From Liolophura sinensis (lineage: Eukaryota; Mollusca; Polyplacophora; Chitonida; Chitonidae): DNA of 64,000 nt. This document shows, one piece after another, positions 48,278-62,400 of the stretch. The first letter of the stretch is position 1. Every line of letters starts with the position of its first letter. The notes under the pieces were generated by a model. It saw only the letters and a program-made list of their open reading frames with translations. It ran no database searches and was not told the DNA's origin. The stretch covers positions 11,111,704-11,175,703 of the forward strand of contig NC_088304.1 in NCBI RefSeq assembly GCF_032854445.1, in the 5' to 3' direction. The translations under genes were made by a program, and so were the position numbers.

Positions 48278-48630
48278 ACTTAACGCCTTACTCATGATTA
48301 TGTTTCACTTGTACAACGGTGGTTAGGTTTATGGGCGCATGCGTCAAACCTAAATGCTCGGAGTAAACAACCGATTATTTATTGTGATTTATTAATTTAT
48401 CTATTTGGTTTTTATTTGTTTTACGCTGTACTCAAGGATATATCACTTATACGACGGCGGTCAGCATTATGGTGGAATGAAACTGGGCAAAGTCTGGGTG
48501 ATACCGACGATCGTCCGCAGGTTGCAGGAAAGAAATCCAGTATGAGCTGGACTTGAACTCCTAGCGGCTGCATTGGTGAAACGCTTCTGGGTCATTCCGC
48601 CACGCTGGCGTGCTAACCCCCAAACTTTGT
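48278..48630 (-). repeat. SINE family A, fragment then near-complete copy
   Basis: 48278-48340 keeps only CTTAACGCCTTACTCATG and its flank; 48390-48630 is nearly complete with a head remnant near GCGTGCTAACC. Confidence 0.75.
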
Positions 48631-48804
48631 GGTTAAGAAGCTTTTCCACCCAAAAGAGGCCATGACAAGTTGTCACAAAATATACACAGTCATGTTTTCC
48701 CAGAGGAGCCTGTGCAGTCTTATGTTATGCGTGTGAACTACGGTGAATTGTCGTCCTTTCAATTCCAGCAGGAAGAAAGAGTGACGGCCCTGCAGTATTT
48801 CTTT

Positions 48805-48960
48805 ACATGCCGCTCTCTATTTTACTTTACATCACTGCCATCACTCATACTGTACAGAAAGCTTGAACAACACCAACATTACTGGTTCCCCGTGATGAGG
48901 CAATGGATGATGTCAGAAAACACGAACACTATCATCTCAACCTTTGTCTCAACCTGATAC
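48805..48960. repeat. Dispersed repeat shared with 35925-36070
   Basis: TTTACATCACTGCCATCACT, then CCGTGATGAGGCA and ATGATGTCAGAAAACACGAA. Confidence 0.6.
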
Positions 48961-50469
48961 ACGCACCCGTGATTGGTATTCAAGAAATCCCGTTTAATGG
49001 TGCCTTCAGGTCCAAGCTGAACCGATCATTTCTCTCTTGCAATGAATAAGTAATGCCTCGCAGGTTTAATTAAAAAAGGCATTACGATGACGATACTACA
49101 AGCTTGGGACGGAATTATTTGGGCTGGGCAGGTTCTCCACTTCGAGGCTTTGTGGGATAATGTTGGATACCAACGCTATAAAAGAATAAATTCAAAAGGA
49201 TACCTCTAATAATCATAAACTTGTAGGCCTCCGCTTTAATCGTCAAGAGGGAAACTTGTTTCTCCTAAAGAATAAATGATATTTAGACCTCACCTCTTTT
49301 CGCCCGCATCGCAAGAATTGCCCGTTGAGTAGCAACTTTGATTTAACACAAGATATTGCTTGATGTCATTTTTAGAGTTCCATTGTAACAGTGGTATAAG
49401 TTGTTTTGCTTTTTGCTTTTTCAATAGGTCGTAGTAGGGTGATGTTGGGGAGTATATTACGACGTTGTCAATGGTAACCAACAAATCATCTACTATAAAA
49501 AAAGTCTTTAAACGGTATCTAAAACAAACTTTCGGCGGGGCCTGATTAATTAGAATGGCAAGTTTTATGTGAAAAGTTTCCTGGGAGAATAAAAAACTAC
49601 CAAGACATTAATATTTCAGCTGTGTCATTAGTTGTAACATGTCTCATGAGTCTCATGAGAATGTAAACAAACTCAAAATCGACAAATTCAATTAATAATG
49701 CAAAACATAACGTACCTGACAATACATCGTACTAGCGCATGTGAAACAAGACGTTATATATCTAGGATAGCCGGGGGAGAAAGCAGATTAAATCCTTTTA
49801 TTCACGTTTAAAAGCCACGGCTGGGACGAAAGTTACAAACGCGTGTAAACAGTATTGTGTTGGTCGCATCGGGCATTCCATAATTGAACAGATAAGTTTG
49901 GGCTGTTTGGAGTTAAATAGAAAGCCAGTAGGGGTAAACTGGCAATTCAATCGTGTCCGAGGATTCCGCTTTTGTTCCGCTACATGTATCACAGTCGATG
50001 AATAATCCATTGTGCCCAGAGCCGGGATTTTGAATAATTAACACAGGCGTCCATTTTGTATACAGGTCCTAATTGCCCCGTATCACAAAGGTGTGGCAGG
50101 CGTAAATCTGCTTGAAGCCACATCTAACAAATGTCAACATTTGTGGATAGTCAAAATGCACTCGACTAATATCGATCTCTGATCGATTCGTGTCGCTGTT
50201 AATAATCAACACTTGTTAAGCTGTATTTCCAGGCAAATCAGTATAATTCCGCTTGGCAGAGTGGAGTGGTTATCCCTTCACTTGTTTATCTAGTGCTCGG
50301 CTGTTTTCATGGTGTGAGGAAAAAGAAGACTAAAAATTCTTTGACACTGCACCATTTCTGGTCAACTCAACTTTGCGTTAATAAGTGCAGAAGCTTAAAA
50401 TGCGATTTGAAAACTACCTTTATCATTGACTTCAATTTCAATTTCCCTCTGTGCGCTTTATGCACCAGG
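48961..50469. other. Upstream region of the polycystin-like gene
   Basis: No gene seen. It may hold the promoter and any 5' non-coding exon of the gene starting at 50470; no clear TATA element was identified. Confidence 0.35.
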
Positions 50470-53400
50470 ATGGCTTTCGACATCTCGAAGGTTTGGACAT
50501 GGACGCGGGGAGTTGGCCTATTTATCCTGTTGCACCAGACCTGTAAGTATATACAAAAGATGCAAATATAATTTCTTTTATACAGAATTGCTCAGAATTT
50601 TCTAAAATACATATTATATACGTATATTCCAGTTCAACGTCGCATATATATATATATTTCGAAGGAGCGCTTGAATCCTTTACTGAGGAAAAGCATTAGC
50701 TCAAGGTAAAAATGTAAGTCTACAATATTTTGAATATTTATTCTGAATATATGATACTTTCATTAAGTTATATGACACAAATATAACAATGCTACAGATA
50801 TCAGTGTATTAGGGCATTATTGAAAGTAAACACGAAGACTTAAATTTTGTACGATATGGGCCTTGGTTCCGAGGCAAATATAATGAGAATGTTTGAAGAC
50901 AAGTACCCTTTTGTTGATATTGAAGAAAAACTAAATGTAAAAGAACATCAGTCTGTTTGTTAATAACTCTGTAGATAAATAAATTAAACACTTATGCTTT
51001 CCCATGATAGGTAACACAAACGATTGATCTACACACTCTTACAATTTCATGCTGAAAGCTAGTGTGTTGAGAGTTTCTCTCGGTTTTAGAGAACGCCTAA
51101 AATTACTTGAAAAAAGTCATCATTGTTATTTCATTAGTATTTTCGTGTCTTAACTTTAAACATGTTTTAAGTTCAACAATATGTGATGTATAATACCAGA
51201 ATAGAGAAAAATCCTTTTATGGTCAAGTATGACAGATGCAACATTATATGCGTTACGATCATGATCCCTCTGATCAGTTTTAGATGTAGGTGTCAAAACA
51301 AACATTCCTATATCAGCCCCCAAATAAAATGGATGTTCTAGGTCAGTAATTGCAATACAAATTCCCAAAACAACGTTCAAAACAAAACACAAAAGAACTA
51401 AGAAAACTTAGGCCTTATTTACGGGATTAAGACGGATTCGTGTAAAGAGAAGCGGTTAACAGTTTTCAGTTTTGTTGGAAATACGCAAGAAATGTTTTAG
51501 GTGAGTGCATGAAATCAGTATTCGAATCGTGTACTAATGGTAGTTTACAAGATGCCGATAATAAAAATATGTATCTCAATTGCGCTTTGATTGCAACTGT
51601 TCACATATCCGAAGTGGTAATCTACATCAACACGATGAATATACATTCTCTAGCATCAGACCGGTTAAGCCGAATTAGACACAGTGATGAAGTAGAGTGT
51701 CAAAGATTCCGAACACACGGGTCATGCTTACTTGCAAGAGAATTTACTAATTGCCAAACTTAAGACACATTTAATAATTAATGATTTATCTGAGAATTGA
51801 AAGGTTAATACTCATTGTAGGGGACAGAATTTTCACGGTTGGCTGTCCACCAGACATAATTCCTTCAGGAAATATTCAGGAAAATTAACTCAAAAACGAA
51901 GATTTATTTGGTTAAAAAAAATTTCCGCCCCTCCCCCACCCCCCAACCATCTCAAAAAAAATTTACGTCTTTTTTTGTCATATTCTTTACCACATTTTCT
52001 ATATCTTTATTATCTCTCTATTTCATACACATTTTCTGCCAGTGGTCGGAAATTTTCTTACAAGTGATGTTCACGGTTAACTTACTACGACGTCCAATCC
52101 GATCTCCCAATGGATCTCCGTTTGAGTTGTTTTGCTAGCTTACTTTAATTTCCCGGAGGTAAGGCTTTCGGAGGACAGTAGTTTAAAGCCAATTGTACAT
52201 AACCTGAATTGAACATTAAGTGGATACTGGGCACTTTTGTGCCGAATTTTTCGAGGTGTTATCATGTGCCAGTCCGTGTAAGTCCGTTCCATAAAACGTT
52301 AACATCCTTGCATACACTGTGTGTAGTGAGGAGGAAAACAGTTGTTAAATTCGTTTATAATTTACTTTGCTGAATGACAAAATATTGTTCTCCTAAACAC
52401 ACGCGCACCATTTTCTTGGTGTATGAATTATAATTATTTGCTTATCAAGTTTAAATGTGATGATTTCAATTTCCACATGCGCAAATACACGCAAAGGTTA
52501 TACCTATCTGATTGAATTTAACAAACATAGTTTTTGTTGCTTGTCAGTATATATATACATACTGTTTATATGACAAGTAGAGTTGCTGGCCTCCGGTCGT
52601 ACGTGGGAAGGTCTTCCAGCAACCCGCAGATGGTCGTGGGTTTCCACCGGGCTCTGCCCGGTTTCCACCACCATAATGCTGACTGTCGTCGTATAAGTGA
52701 AATATTCTTGAATACGGCAAAAAACACCAATCAAATAAATAAATAAATAATTAAATAGAGTTGCTGGTATCAAGCGGCAGCCAGTCAAAGTATGGTTCTC
52801 CGCACATGCTGCCCAAACGCCCACCCTCGATGATTGATTAATCGCACATTGTGTTGGGTTTTCCAGTGAAAATAAAGAGTTTGGAATATCATTGGCTCTG
52901 ATCAAATACAGACCTTTGTTTCAACAACAAGCCTCAATTAACACCATCATTATGGTCAATCAGAACTGGGCGCCTGGCGAGTATTTGTTGTTCCTGTAAC
53001 CTCCTACATAGTCTCTGTAATCTGTAATATCAGACTACGCAGTCTGTAATATCCTTTGAGGTCTCTGAAATCTTCCATGTAGTTTCTGTAATCTGTAGTC
53101 TCTGTAGTCTCCTGTTTGGTCTATACAATTTCCTATATAATCTCTGTTGTCTCCTACATAATCCCTGTGGTCTCTGTAATCTTCTGTGTAGTCTGTAGTC
53201 TCCTGTTTAGTCCCTATTGTCCACTATGTAGTCTCTGACGTCTCCTGGGTAATCTCCTATATCGTATCTCATGTATTCTTTTATGTAGTCTCTGTAGTCC
53301 AGCGGGCTGACTGACCACGACACCGTTATAAAGTTTCACAAAGACAATCGCAGCGTATTGCACAATTTGACGAAGTTGAAGGTACACTTTTAAAGGCATA

Positions 53401-56400
53401 AAATTCATTTTTTACAGAGTAGATTATTTTAAGATCTGATTTGGTAGTAAATGTACCAGTTTCAGTTAAACATTCGAGGAGAACCTAACTTGTTTTAAAA
53501 ATCGGTACGCTATTTTAATTGCAAACGTTTGAAGTAAACCCAGGCGTTGAAGATAGGCTTCACGTCGGTATTGAGGTCACGTCTGAGGTAAATTGACAAG
53601 CGGCCATACTTCACAGCTTACGTGTGACCATTTGTCAGCAATAACACTGTCGTCGTTGCTCTGGTCTTACTCTAAGTTCTGTTCGTCTTTATGCTGTATT
53701 GATCAGCCCGTGTTTTCGCACATCACTTCGCGGGACCAAGTACCACGATTAAGGTGAATTCTTTATCAAGATGATCGTATTTGTGACCTGTTTTGTAGTG
53801 AGTAACAAAATATTTAAAGCATTGCATAAATGAGTTATGGATGCAGGTCCTAGGCTGAATTGTTCATACAGTGTAATATATAGATCCTCACAAACCCGGT
53901 GTTATAACGAGTCACCACTATTCTAAACCTATTTTATGCCAGTATGTAACTCTGACTCAAGTGGCGGAGCCACGAGAGTTAGAGCCCAAAAGGCTTTCTA
54001 ATGTATCGTGGTCGTCACAGAAGTATATCTTTCGAGCGATTTCTTCGAATTAACGATTCCAGATTTTGTACTGGTTGTATTTATTGATTCATTTGATTGG
54101 TGCTTTACGCCATACTCAACAAGAACATTTCATTTATACTTGACGGCAGTCAGTATTATGGTGGGAGGAAAGCAGGCACAGTCCGGGGGAAAGGCGTAAC
54201 CATCCGCAGATTCCACCCAGACCTTACCGGCTTTATTTCTTATCTGTATGATTTTTTACATACCTTTGTCTTTGGGAGTTAGTGTTAAACGTTGTTCTGG
54301 AAATGGATCTTGCGATTATCGACTTGGAACGCCTTTTACGGACTGCGAATGGTATATGAATGTCGGACTTGACGTTTATATTCCCACGTACTACCAGAAG
54401 AGGAAGTCAGTATGGACTGGACTCTTGTGCGCAGCTATCAGCTACCACAATTCATTTTAGACAAGGAACCAGACTAAAATATGGCGCACTGACTGAACAA
54501 AATATCCCCCGACACATCTGATCCCGCGTTTGAATTGTAACTCACTCAGGCGATTTGGACAAAAAAGCAGCATCAGTTAGATGGATACAGACCATCGGTC
54601 CAATTCCAGAGGCTTAATTAGAATTTTAGAACATGTTAAATGTCACTTCAAACTGCAAACGGCTAACACCTTAGACTCACCGGAACTCCTACTATCTACA
54701 TGTACGGCCTATGAGATTCACCGCCATTTTTTATCGCGACTGAGTTACCCTGACTGAAACCACAGAAATTGCTACAACAACTAACTCTTAACAGTACTCC
54801 TATTTGTCAGCGATAGTCACGCGATTACGCGAACCAAAAGTACTCTAGGAGAACACTACGCATACTATTCACCATCTCTAGCTACACACTATAGATTTGT
54901 ATACAATATATGTCACTCCACCCCTCATTTTTCTATCTGTAAAGTGATTCATCAAAGATACTTCGATAAACTGTTTTATAATTTCAAATTTTTGAAATGG
55001 GGCCTCCGTGGCTCAGGTGGTTAGCGCACTAGCGCAGCGAAATTACCCGTGAGCCTCTCACCAATGGGTGTGAGTTCAAGTCCAGTTCATGCTGGCTTCC
55101 TGTCGTGCCGCGCGTGGAAAGGTCTGTCACTAACCGGCGGATGGTCGTGGGTTTCCCCCGGGCTGTGGCCAGTTTCCTTCCACCATAATGCTGGCCGCCG
55201 TCGTATAAGTGAAATATTCTTGAGTACGGCGTAAAACACCAATCAAATAAATATTTTTGAAATTTTGACAATTTTTCTCAAACCATCCGGTTGTTTAACT
55301 GCTTTTATAAAAAATAATTTTGCTGAAAGTTGGTTCTAATATCATAAGTATCGTTGCACTCGTTCAAAGGCTTAAAGGATGTATGAAACGCTTGGTTTTT
55401 ATTTCTTAATACTGAGTATATGATGTGTTCTAACTTATGGAAGTGTCCAATAGCCTCTCGGCGTTCTTCTTGGGGAGTCAAAATGGCTTAAAACTAGTTT
55501 TTCAAGGGCCCTGTGGCCAGTCCAGAAATTAAGTAGTTTGGTGCGATGGCGTCCACGATGATAGCTGTCACAACAACTTTGTTGCGAGGCGAGACCGAAT
55601 TGGGAGCGTTAAACTGGTCCAGCCTTCCCACTGAAGACGTCATTTCCGAATATCACCAACAACTGCAGGGGTTATTACAATTATAAAATATGTCTCAAAA
55701 TGTTTTTTTTGTCAATATTTTGTTTTACATATTCTTCATTATTGCGCTAAACCGATAATCTTGATATTCTTTTTATCGTATCTTTTCATGTGTCCTTCAA
55801 TTTCATATGACAATTTAACGACCACCTGTTCCACTGTGTTCGGAGGGGCACAAATCTTCTCTTCAGTTTTCGGGATCATTCGTCTACTTTAAATATCTTT
55901 TTCCATAAGACGTCTTTGTTACAGCAACTGTGATAAAAAAGAGTTGCATAACGTTTAGAAGAGTTTAAATTTTATATAAAAGCGATAGTAGAGTTCGAAC
56001 TGGAAGCTTCTGTATTAAATCACATCCAACCCTGTTATCTCTGTTTGAGCTCAACTCTCTGCACCCTAAGGGTTTAGCATGTCCAATAATGGATCTCTGT
56101 TGAAGACTGCAACAACGTCTTTGTATGCTTAAAATTTTCTTGGGAAATGGGTTAAGTTTTTAAAACATCTATCAAAAATTAATTATTTACCATTTCTAAC
56201 ATGTGACAAAAAGTAATGGTTTGCTCATCTCCTAATATAAACAAGTTAAGATATCGTTTAGATTTTAAACATTAGTTTATAATGTTTTTCACATCTGTGT
56301 GCAAGTAATTTTTGTTTCGTCCGCATCAATGTTCAACCGCGAAAACATAAAATGCAAAAAATTGTTAATTATTTGCTTTTCTGTTTCGTTCGAAAAAAAA

Positions 56401-59400
56401 ATGTGGTAGCGTCGGCGAATTGGGTCAGTCTATGCCCCGTACTGTTTATTTTAACATCACTGTTTGCTTTTTCTTCCCTGTACAGCTCTACAAGTATTTC
56501 TCCACATATTAAATTTACTTACGGTGACATCGAGCTCCTCTACCGGATTTTATGTGGATTTACAGTTGAGCGAACAACACGTCAGTGTGGGAAGTGAGGT
56601 CATATTTACCGTCCATGTCAACGGAGACATTAACGTCACGTGCGAACTGCAATATGGACAGAATCATGTGATATCGATATTTACTGAAGAGTGCATGAAT
56701 ACCACCGCTACGCCTTCGGTTTATGTTGCCAATAATAGTTATGCATTGCCTGGAAGTTACATAGTCAGTGCGACCTGCGAAAATGACTTCACGAATGACA
56801 CATCGGAAAAGCCTCTCTTTGTGGAAGAACCACTGGCCGATCTGCAATTCAACACAACCGGGAATGCCAGCGTCTTGGGTAAATTGGGAACTGACGTCAT
56901 AGGTTCAGTGGGGTTCAACTTTTCTCAAGGGTCCAACCTACTGCCAGTCTGTAAAATCGACGACATCGACATCTGCGGCAGCACTGTCGTCATCGACAAC
57001 ACCACGAACACTGGCTACGTCACCTTTGTGCCGTCATACTTTAGCAACTTCGGGTATCACATGATCAACATAACCCTTTTTAACTACATTAGTTCCGAGA
57101 GCATTGACTGCATAATATTATTCGAGGAATACATAACGAATCTGGAACTGCATGCCCCGGAGATTGTGTTAGTGAATACTTCATTAGTGGTAGTCTCTAC
57201 CGTGGATTCTGGCAGCAACATCGATTACGAGTGGATGATGGCAGGGCTTAGTGACGCCTCTCTCTGGCTAATGTGTTCAGGCAATTACAGTAACAGTTCT
57301 TACACGCAGTTCATAACGGAGTGTGGCAACGCCAGAGTTGAAGTTGTCGCTTCCAACGCGGTTGGATTTGTTGATGCCAGTCTCAATTTCACAGTGCTAT
57401 CACCAGTCGAGGGATTTATCGCTAACTTGACATCCGATCGCCCCGGCGCAAATCTAAATCTGTACACAACTTCGTCTTTCTTACACCACATGGGCAATCT
57501 CTCAGTTGAAGTAACAGATAAATGGGAAACACTTACACGAGACAACCCAGATCTTTTAAGCCTGTCCGAACCTTACACCTTACACTTGAATCTAAAGCAA
57601 GGAGAGACTTCCCTTAACATCACTATCGCTTCTCCCGTATCTCATCAGATCGTGCTTATCGATGCTAGTCTTTGGGATCCTATCAACGTCAGCTTGAAGA
57701 CTGATGCCACTTTCCTGACAGCAGGAGTCGAATTCACGGTTGAAATTTTGAATACCACAGGCTGGGGATGCAGTTATGAAGTGAATTTTGGGAATGGGGA
57801 TATTAGGTCTTATTCAGAAATTGGAAATACTTTCTTAGAAAATCACCTGATACGTCATACTTACACGGATGCTGGAGTTTTCGACATGGTAGTGAACGTT
57901 AGTAACGGGCGATACTACCAAATCCTACAAAAATCGTTCATGGTGTATCAACCAGTACCATATTATGATATTGACTGTGATCCGTGGATAACGATACCTC
58001 CGGGCTCGATGACTATGGAGATTACAGTGCACTCCACGTCGGTAAACCCTACAAATACTTCTTGTTTCATCTGTGGGCAGGATTTGCCAAATACGAGGGG
58101 AGACTGTGCGTTGAATGTGAACGTAACATGGGAAGAGGTGGACAGTGGTAAACTGTATTTACAGCTGACGACCCCTGCGACCTACAACGTGTCCTTGGTC
58201 TGTTCTAACATGATTAGCATCGAAGAACAATTTTGCTTGTTGGACGCACAACAGTTCACTGCTGATGATTTTATCATCGACTACCCTCGTGCTGTGGGCT
58301 TTGGAAGCGCTGATACTCAAGCGGAAGTTGTGTACACAATCCATCTGTTTCAGGACACCTATATACCTCCAAACGTCCAGTTCACTTGGACCTATGACGA
58401 TGGTAACACTGAGGGCCCAGTCAACTTTACGGTTTGGGCGATGAGCCATTATTTTGAAAGTAGAGGCACATTCAATTCAACTCTGGCCATTCAGGTTTTC
58501 GAAGATCCTGTTCGAGTTGTACCCCTTCCGGTGACTGTAGGAGTGTTATCCGTGGAAACAAACCTTACTCTGGGCAACGTGTCCTCAGATGTTCTAGGAT
58601 TGTTTATCAGCGCTGACGCTCAAGGTGCTAACATCACTTTTGATATTGACTTCGACGACGGCACAACTGAAAGCTGCTCGGAAACCGCTGTCGAGAAAAC
58701 GCTAGTTCTAGTAAAAAGTAAAATCTACTCAACGGCAGGTGTGTTCAGACCACGCGTCATTGCTACAAGTGCAACTTTTCAAGAGGAAATTTTGTTGGAT
58801 GATGTTACCATGCTGTGGCCTGTGCCCGACTTTAACCTGGAACTTCCGGTAGAAGTGGTTTATCCCAGCGGTACGGGCGCTGTTGACCTGACCATAACGG
58901 ACGGCTCCCCCTCACCGACAAACGTCACCTGCGTGGTCCTCTACTCCGACGACAGTCCTCAGGACACCGTGACGCTGCCTGCTTCTTTTCAACACACCTA
59001 CCACGATTTAGGCCAGATAACCGTGACAGCGATTTGTACAAACGCCGTGTCGTCGAGAGAAGCCGAAAACGAAACAACCGTAACGAGCTCGTGCTTTGGA
59101 CCTGGCCGGCCGTTCATGGGTCAGACACAGGTAACAAAGCTAGTTTCAGAGCAATTCAAACTGAAGGCAACAGTGGACATACTCTGCAGGAATCTAACCT
59201 CAGAGTTCCTCTGGAACGTAACACGTGATGGAATTTCAGTGCAAATTTCTCAGCCGGGGAGCACTGTTTTGTCCATCACTGCGCGGCAGTTCGAACCGGG
59301 TGAATACATCGTGGGGTTTTACACAAACTTTAGGGAACAACCTCTACTGTACCTTACGGACACAATTACCATGAGCATCCTTCGATCTCCTTTGTCTGTA

Positions 59401-62400
59401 AGCGTCAAAGGGGGAACGTCGAAGTCGGTGGGCACCACTCAAAGTGTCACTGTTGATGCCGCTACAGATTCATACGACCCTGACATCCCGCGAGGAAGCC
59501 CCCAAGGTCTGACGTTTGAGTGGACATGCACCAAAGCCGATGACCTAACTATGGCCGAGGAACGTGCTTTGGCCGGTTCTCTGAACAGCTGCCCTGACTG
59601 TCTGATCACAGGCGGAACAGGAAAGGTCACAGTTCCCCCGGGGTGTCTGGAGGTAAACAAATGGCATTCCTTGCGAGTTAATGTTACCAAGGATACCAGA
59701 AGCGCCGGCGCTTATCAGATCCTACAAATAACGCCTGCCCCGACGCCTCAGCTGGAAATAAGGTAATTCCTAAGTAGCTGCAAAATTACGAAATTTGCGC
59801 TAGACCACATGTAAAATGTGCGACGATTATTTTCACTATTCTCAATCAAAACTGCAAACATAATGTCTTGAACAGTGAAGTTAAGCAAACAACTGGGGAA
59901 TATCAATGAAACATATATTTACAACATAACATAAAACCAAGGTTGGAAGTGCCATTTGGTGAAAAAGAGCCACTTAATCTATTTCTAGAAATAACTAGTA
60001 TCTTGTCAAGTGACACTACTAATTTTCCAAGTCAGTGCCCAAGAAGAAACGCATAGATTAAGTCCGGTTTAGTTTTGAGGAGAATACAATCAGCCAATGT
60101 ACAGAATGAGACGTCCGAACCTCAGTATTAATAAAACAAGCAAACTTTCGACGATGATCACTTTGATGCGCCGAAGCGTTTCGTTTTTGGGGAGAGTATA
60201 TAAAACCTTTTCCACAATTAATGTTTCTGTAAAGCTTTAGGAATACACCACTGAAAATCACCCGAAGACGTTAAATTGATTTACTTGTTTATTTATTTGA
60301 TTGGTATTTTTCGCCCTACACAGGAGTATTTCACACATATGCTATGGCAACCAGCATAATGGTGAGAGCAAACCGGGCAGAGCCCTGGGAAATCCCACAA
60401 CCGTACGCTTGATCGGTAAATTTAAGTTACATAAATTGTGGCTTAGCTACGCATTCAAACAAATCATTTTACTTTCCTTTCCAAAGTTGTAGAGTTAATT
60501 GCCTGGAGAGGAAGAACGCTGAGTTTTCCATCACTCTGGAAAGCACTTGTCTAGACTGCTCTTTTGAGGACATGTTGGCAGCCGAGCACCAGTGGACGTT
60601 ATACAGAAGAGTTAGCCTCCAGGATCCCCCTGAAGAGGTGACAGAGTTGGGGAGCCTTACTTCAACAGGTCAGATCAATCGTTCTACTTAGCTTATTGCA
60701 GCAAAATGGCAGTGACTGCACAAAGCACAATGTAATTACGGCATAGACTACAGAGGACAAAAGCTGAAGACTATACAAGGGACGGATTGTATGAAACGGT
60801 TAGTCTGCTCTCTGCAAAGAATAGATAGTTGACAAATAATATAGAAGCACCATTTTTCATTACATTGGGCAGGATCTAACTTTGACACTGTGGACACAAA
60901 TATATAATTTCCAACTTTTTATATCTTATTCAAATGGCTAGTCAGCTAGTCAGAGGGACCACTTCGGTGGTCTAAAGGTTAGAACGTTAGAGCCTCGAAG
61001 TCGGGAGACTTGGATCAAACCCGGGCCAGGTCGCACTAAAGACTGAAAAAAGGATACTTGTTGCTGCCTCCCTTGGTGCTCAGCACTGAGAGGTTAGAGC
61101 AATGAAACAGGACTGGTTAGCCTGGTGTCAGTATAATGTGACTGGGTGAGGTGTCATGTATGGTGTCTTTGGCATGATGCTTCATTGGCGCCTGCACTTT
61201 GGCGACATGGACTCGCCGGCCACAAGAAGACACAGTACATGTACACACACCTAATGACTCCTCGTTGTCATATGACTGAAGATATGACGGAAGAATTGCC
61301 AAGTAAACCCCAAGCAACATACTCATATATTATATGCAATACTCATTATCTCTGTGCAGGTATAGTTCACTATCCTGATATATTATATGCATTACTCACT
61401 ATCTCTGTGCAGGTATAGTTCACTATCCTGATATATTAAATGCAATACTCACTATCTCTGTGCAGGTATAGTATATCCTGATATATTAAATGCAATACTC
61501 ACTATCTCTGTGCAGGCATAAATTCAATATTACATGTGATACTCAATATCTCTCTGGAGGAATAAACGCAACCTGTGACATGGACTCGCTATGCTATAGG
61601 GAGACACAGTGTATGTACGCTCATCACTCCTCGTCGTCATATGACTGGAAAATTATTAAGTACGACGTTAAATATGGTATCCTTCATTCATAATCCTGAC
61701 TTACTATTATTAGTATTAATGGAAAATTAGTACAAATGAAATAAATATAACTTATGTAATAACCTTATGTTCATGACAGGTGTAAACATCTCCTCTATCT
61801 CCATCAAGCCGTACAGCTTAACTGACGGGTATTTATACGAGTTACAATTGCACGTCTCCCAGATTAAAGGCAAGTCTCCAGGCACAGTCACTGAGTCCTT
61901 CAGCATGAACCATCCACCTTATGGAGGCACATGTCAGGTGACGCCTCAAACAGGTGAGTATATACGGCGCGGAAGGTGCGGATATCAATCCAGTCTTGGA
62001 CAGGCAATTTGTAGATTCGCCTACTCTCACGGCATGCGGGGCCTTGGCGACAATGGTGCTATTACGTTCGTTGAAGAACACATGTCTTCTACCGAAATGG
62101 TGTACTACTTGCATGTCACATGAGGGGAATTTCGTCAATAGCTTACCAAAGATCGTTGGTTTACCCCCGATCACTCCCGTTCATAAACTGATCCTCAAGA
62201 ATGAAAAATTTTGGCATTAAGCAATATATAACCAGTCAAATATATAAATAGATAAACAAGTGTTACAATCCATTGACCTATTATGCTTTACATGATTATT
62301 CTGTGCCCTGGCACCAGAGCAGTCAGACCTATATTCCACATGAAGGGAGTCTCGTATAAACTCACACCATCTCACGTTAGCTGGCATCCAGTGCATGCTC

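Larger units (their letters stand above)
50543..56485 (+). other. Large first intron of the polycystin-like gene
   Basis: About 5.9 kb between donor ACCT|GTAAGT and acceptor TTCTTCCCTGTACAG. It contains SINE copies, a minisatellite, a family C repeat and a 47-codon frame at 55546-55689 with no support as a gene. Confidence 0.55.

Noticed and set aside
53771-53797. ATG exon MIVFVTCFV with donor GTGAGT
   Set aside because: Could be an alternative first exon for the polycystin-like gene, but its phase (0) does not fit the exon at 56486 (needs phase 1) and it is only nine codons.
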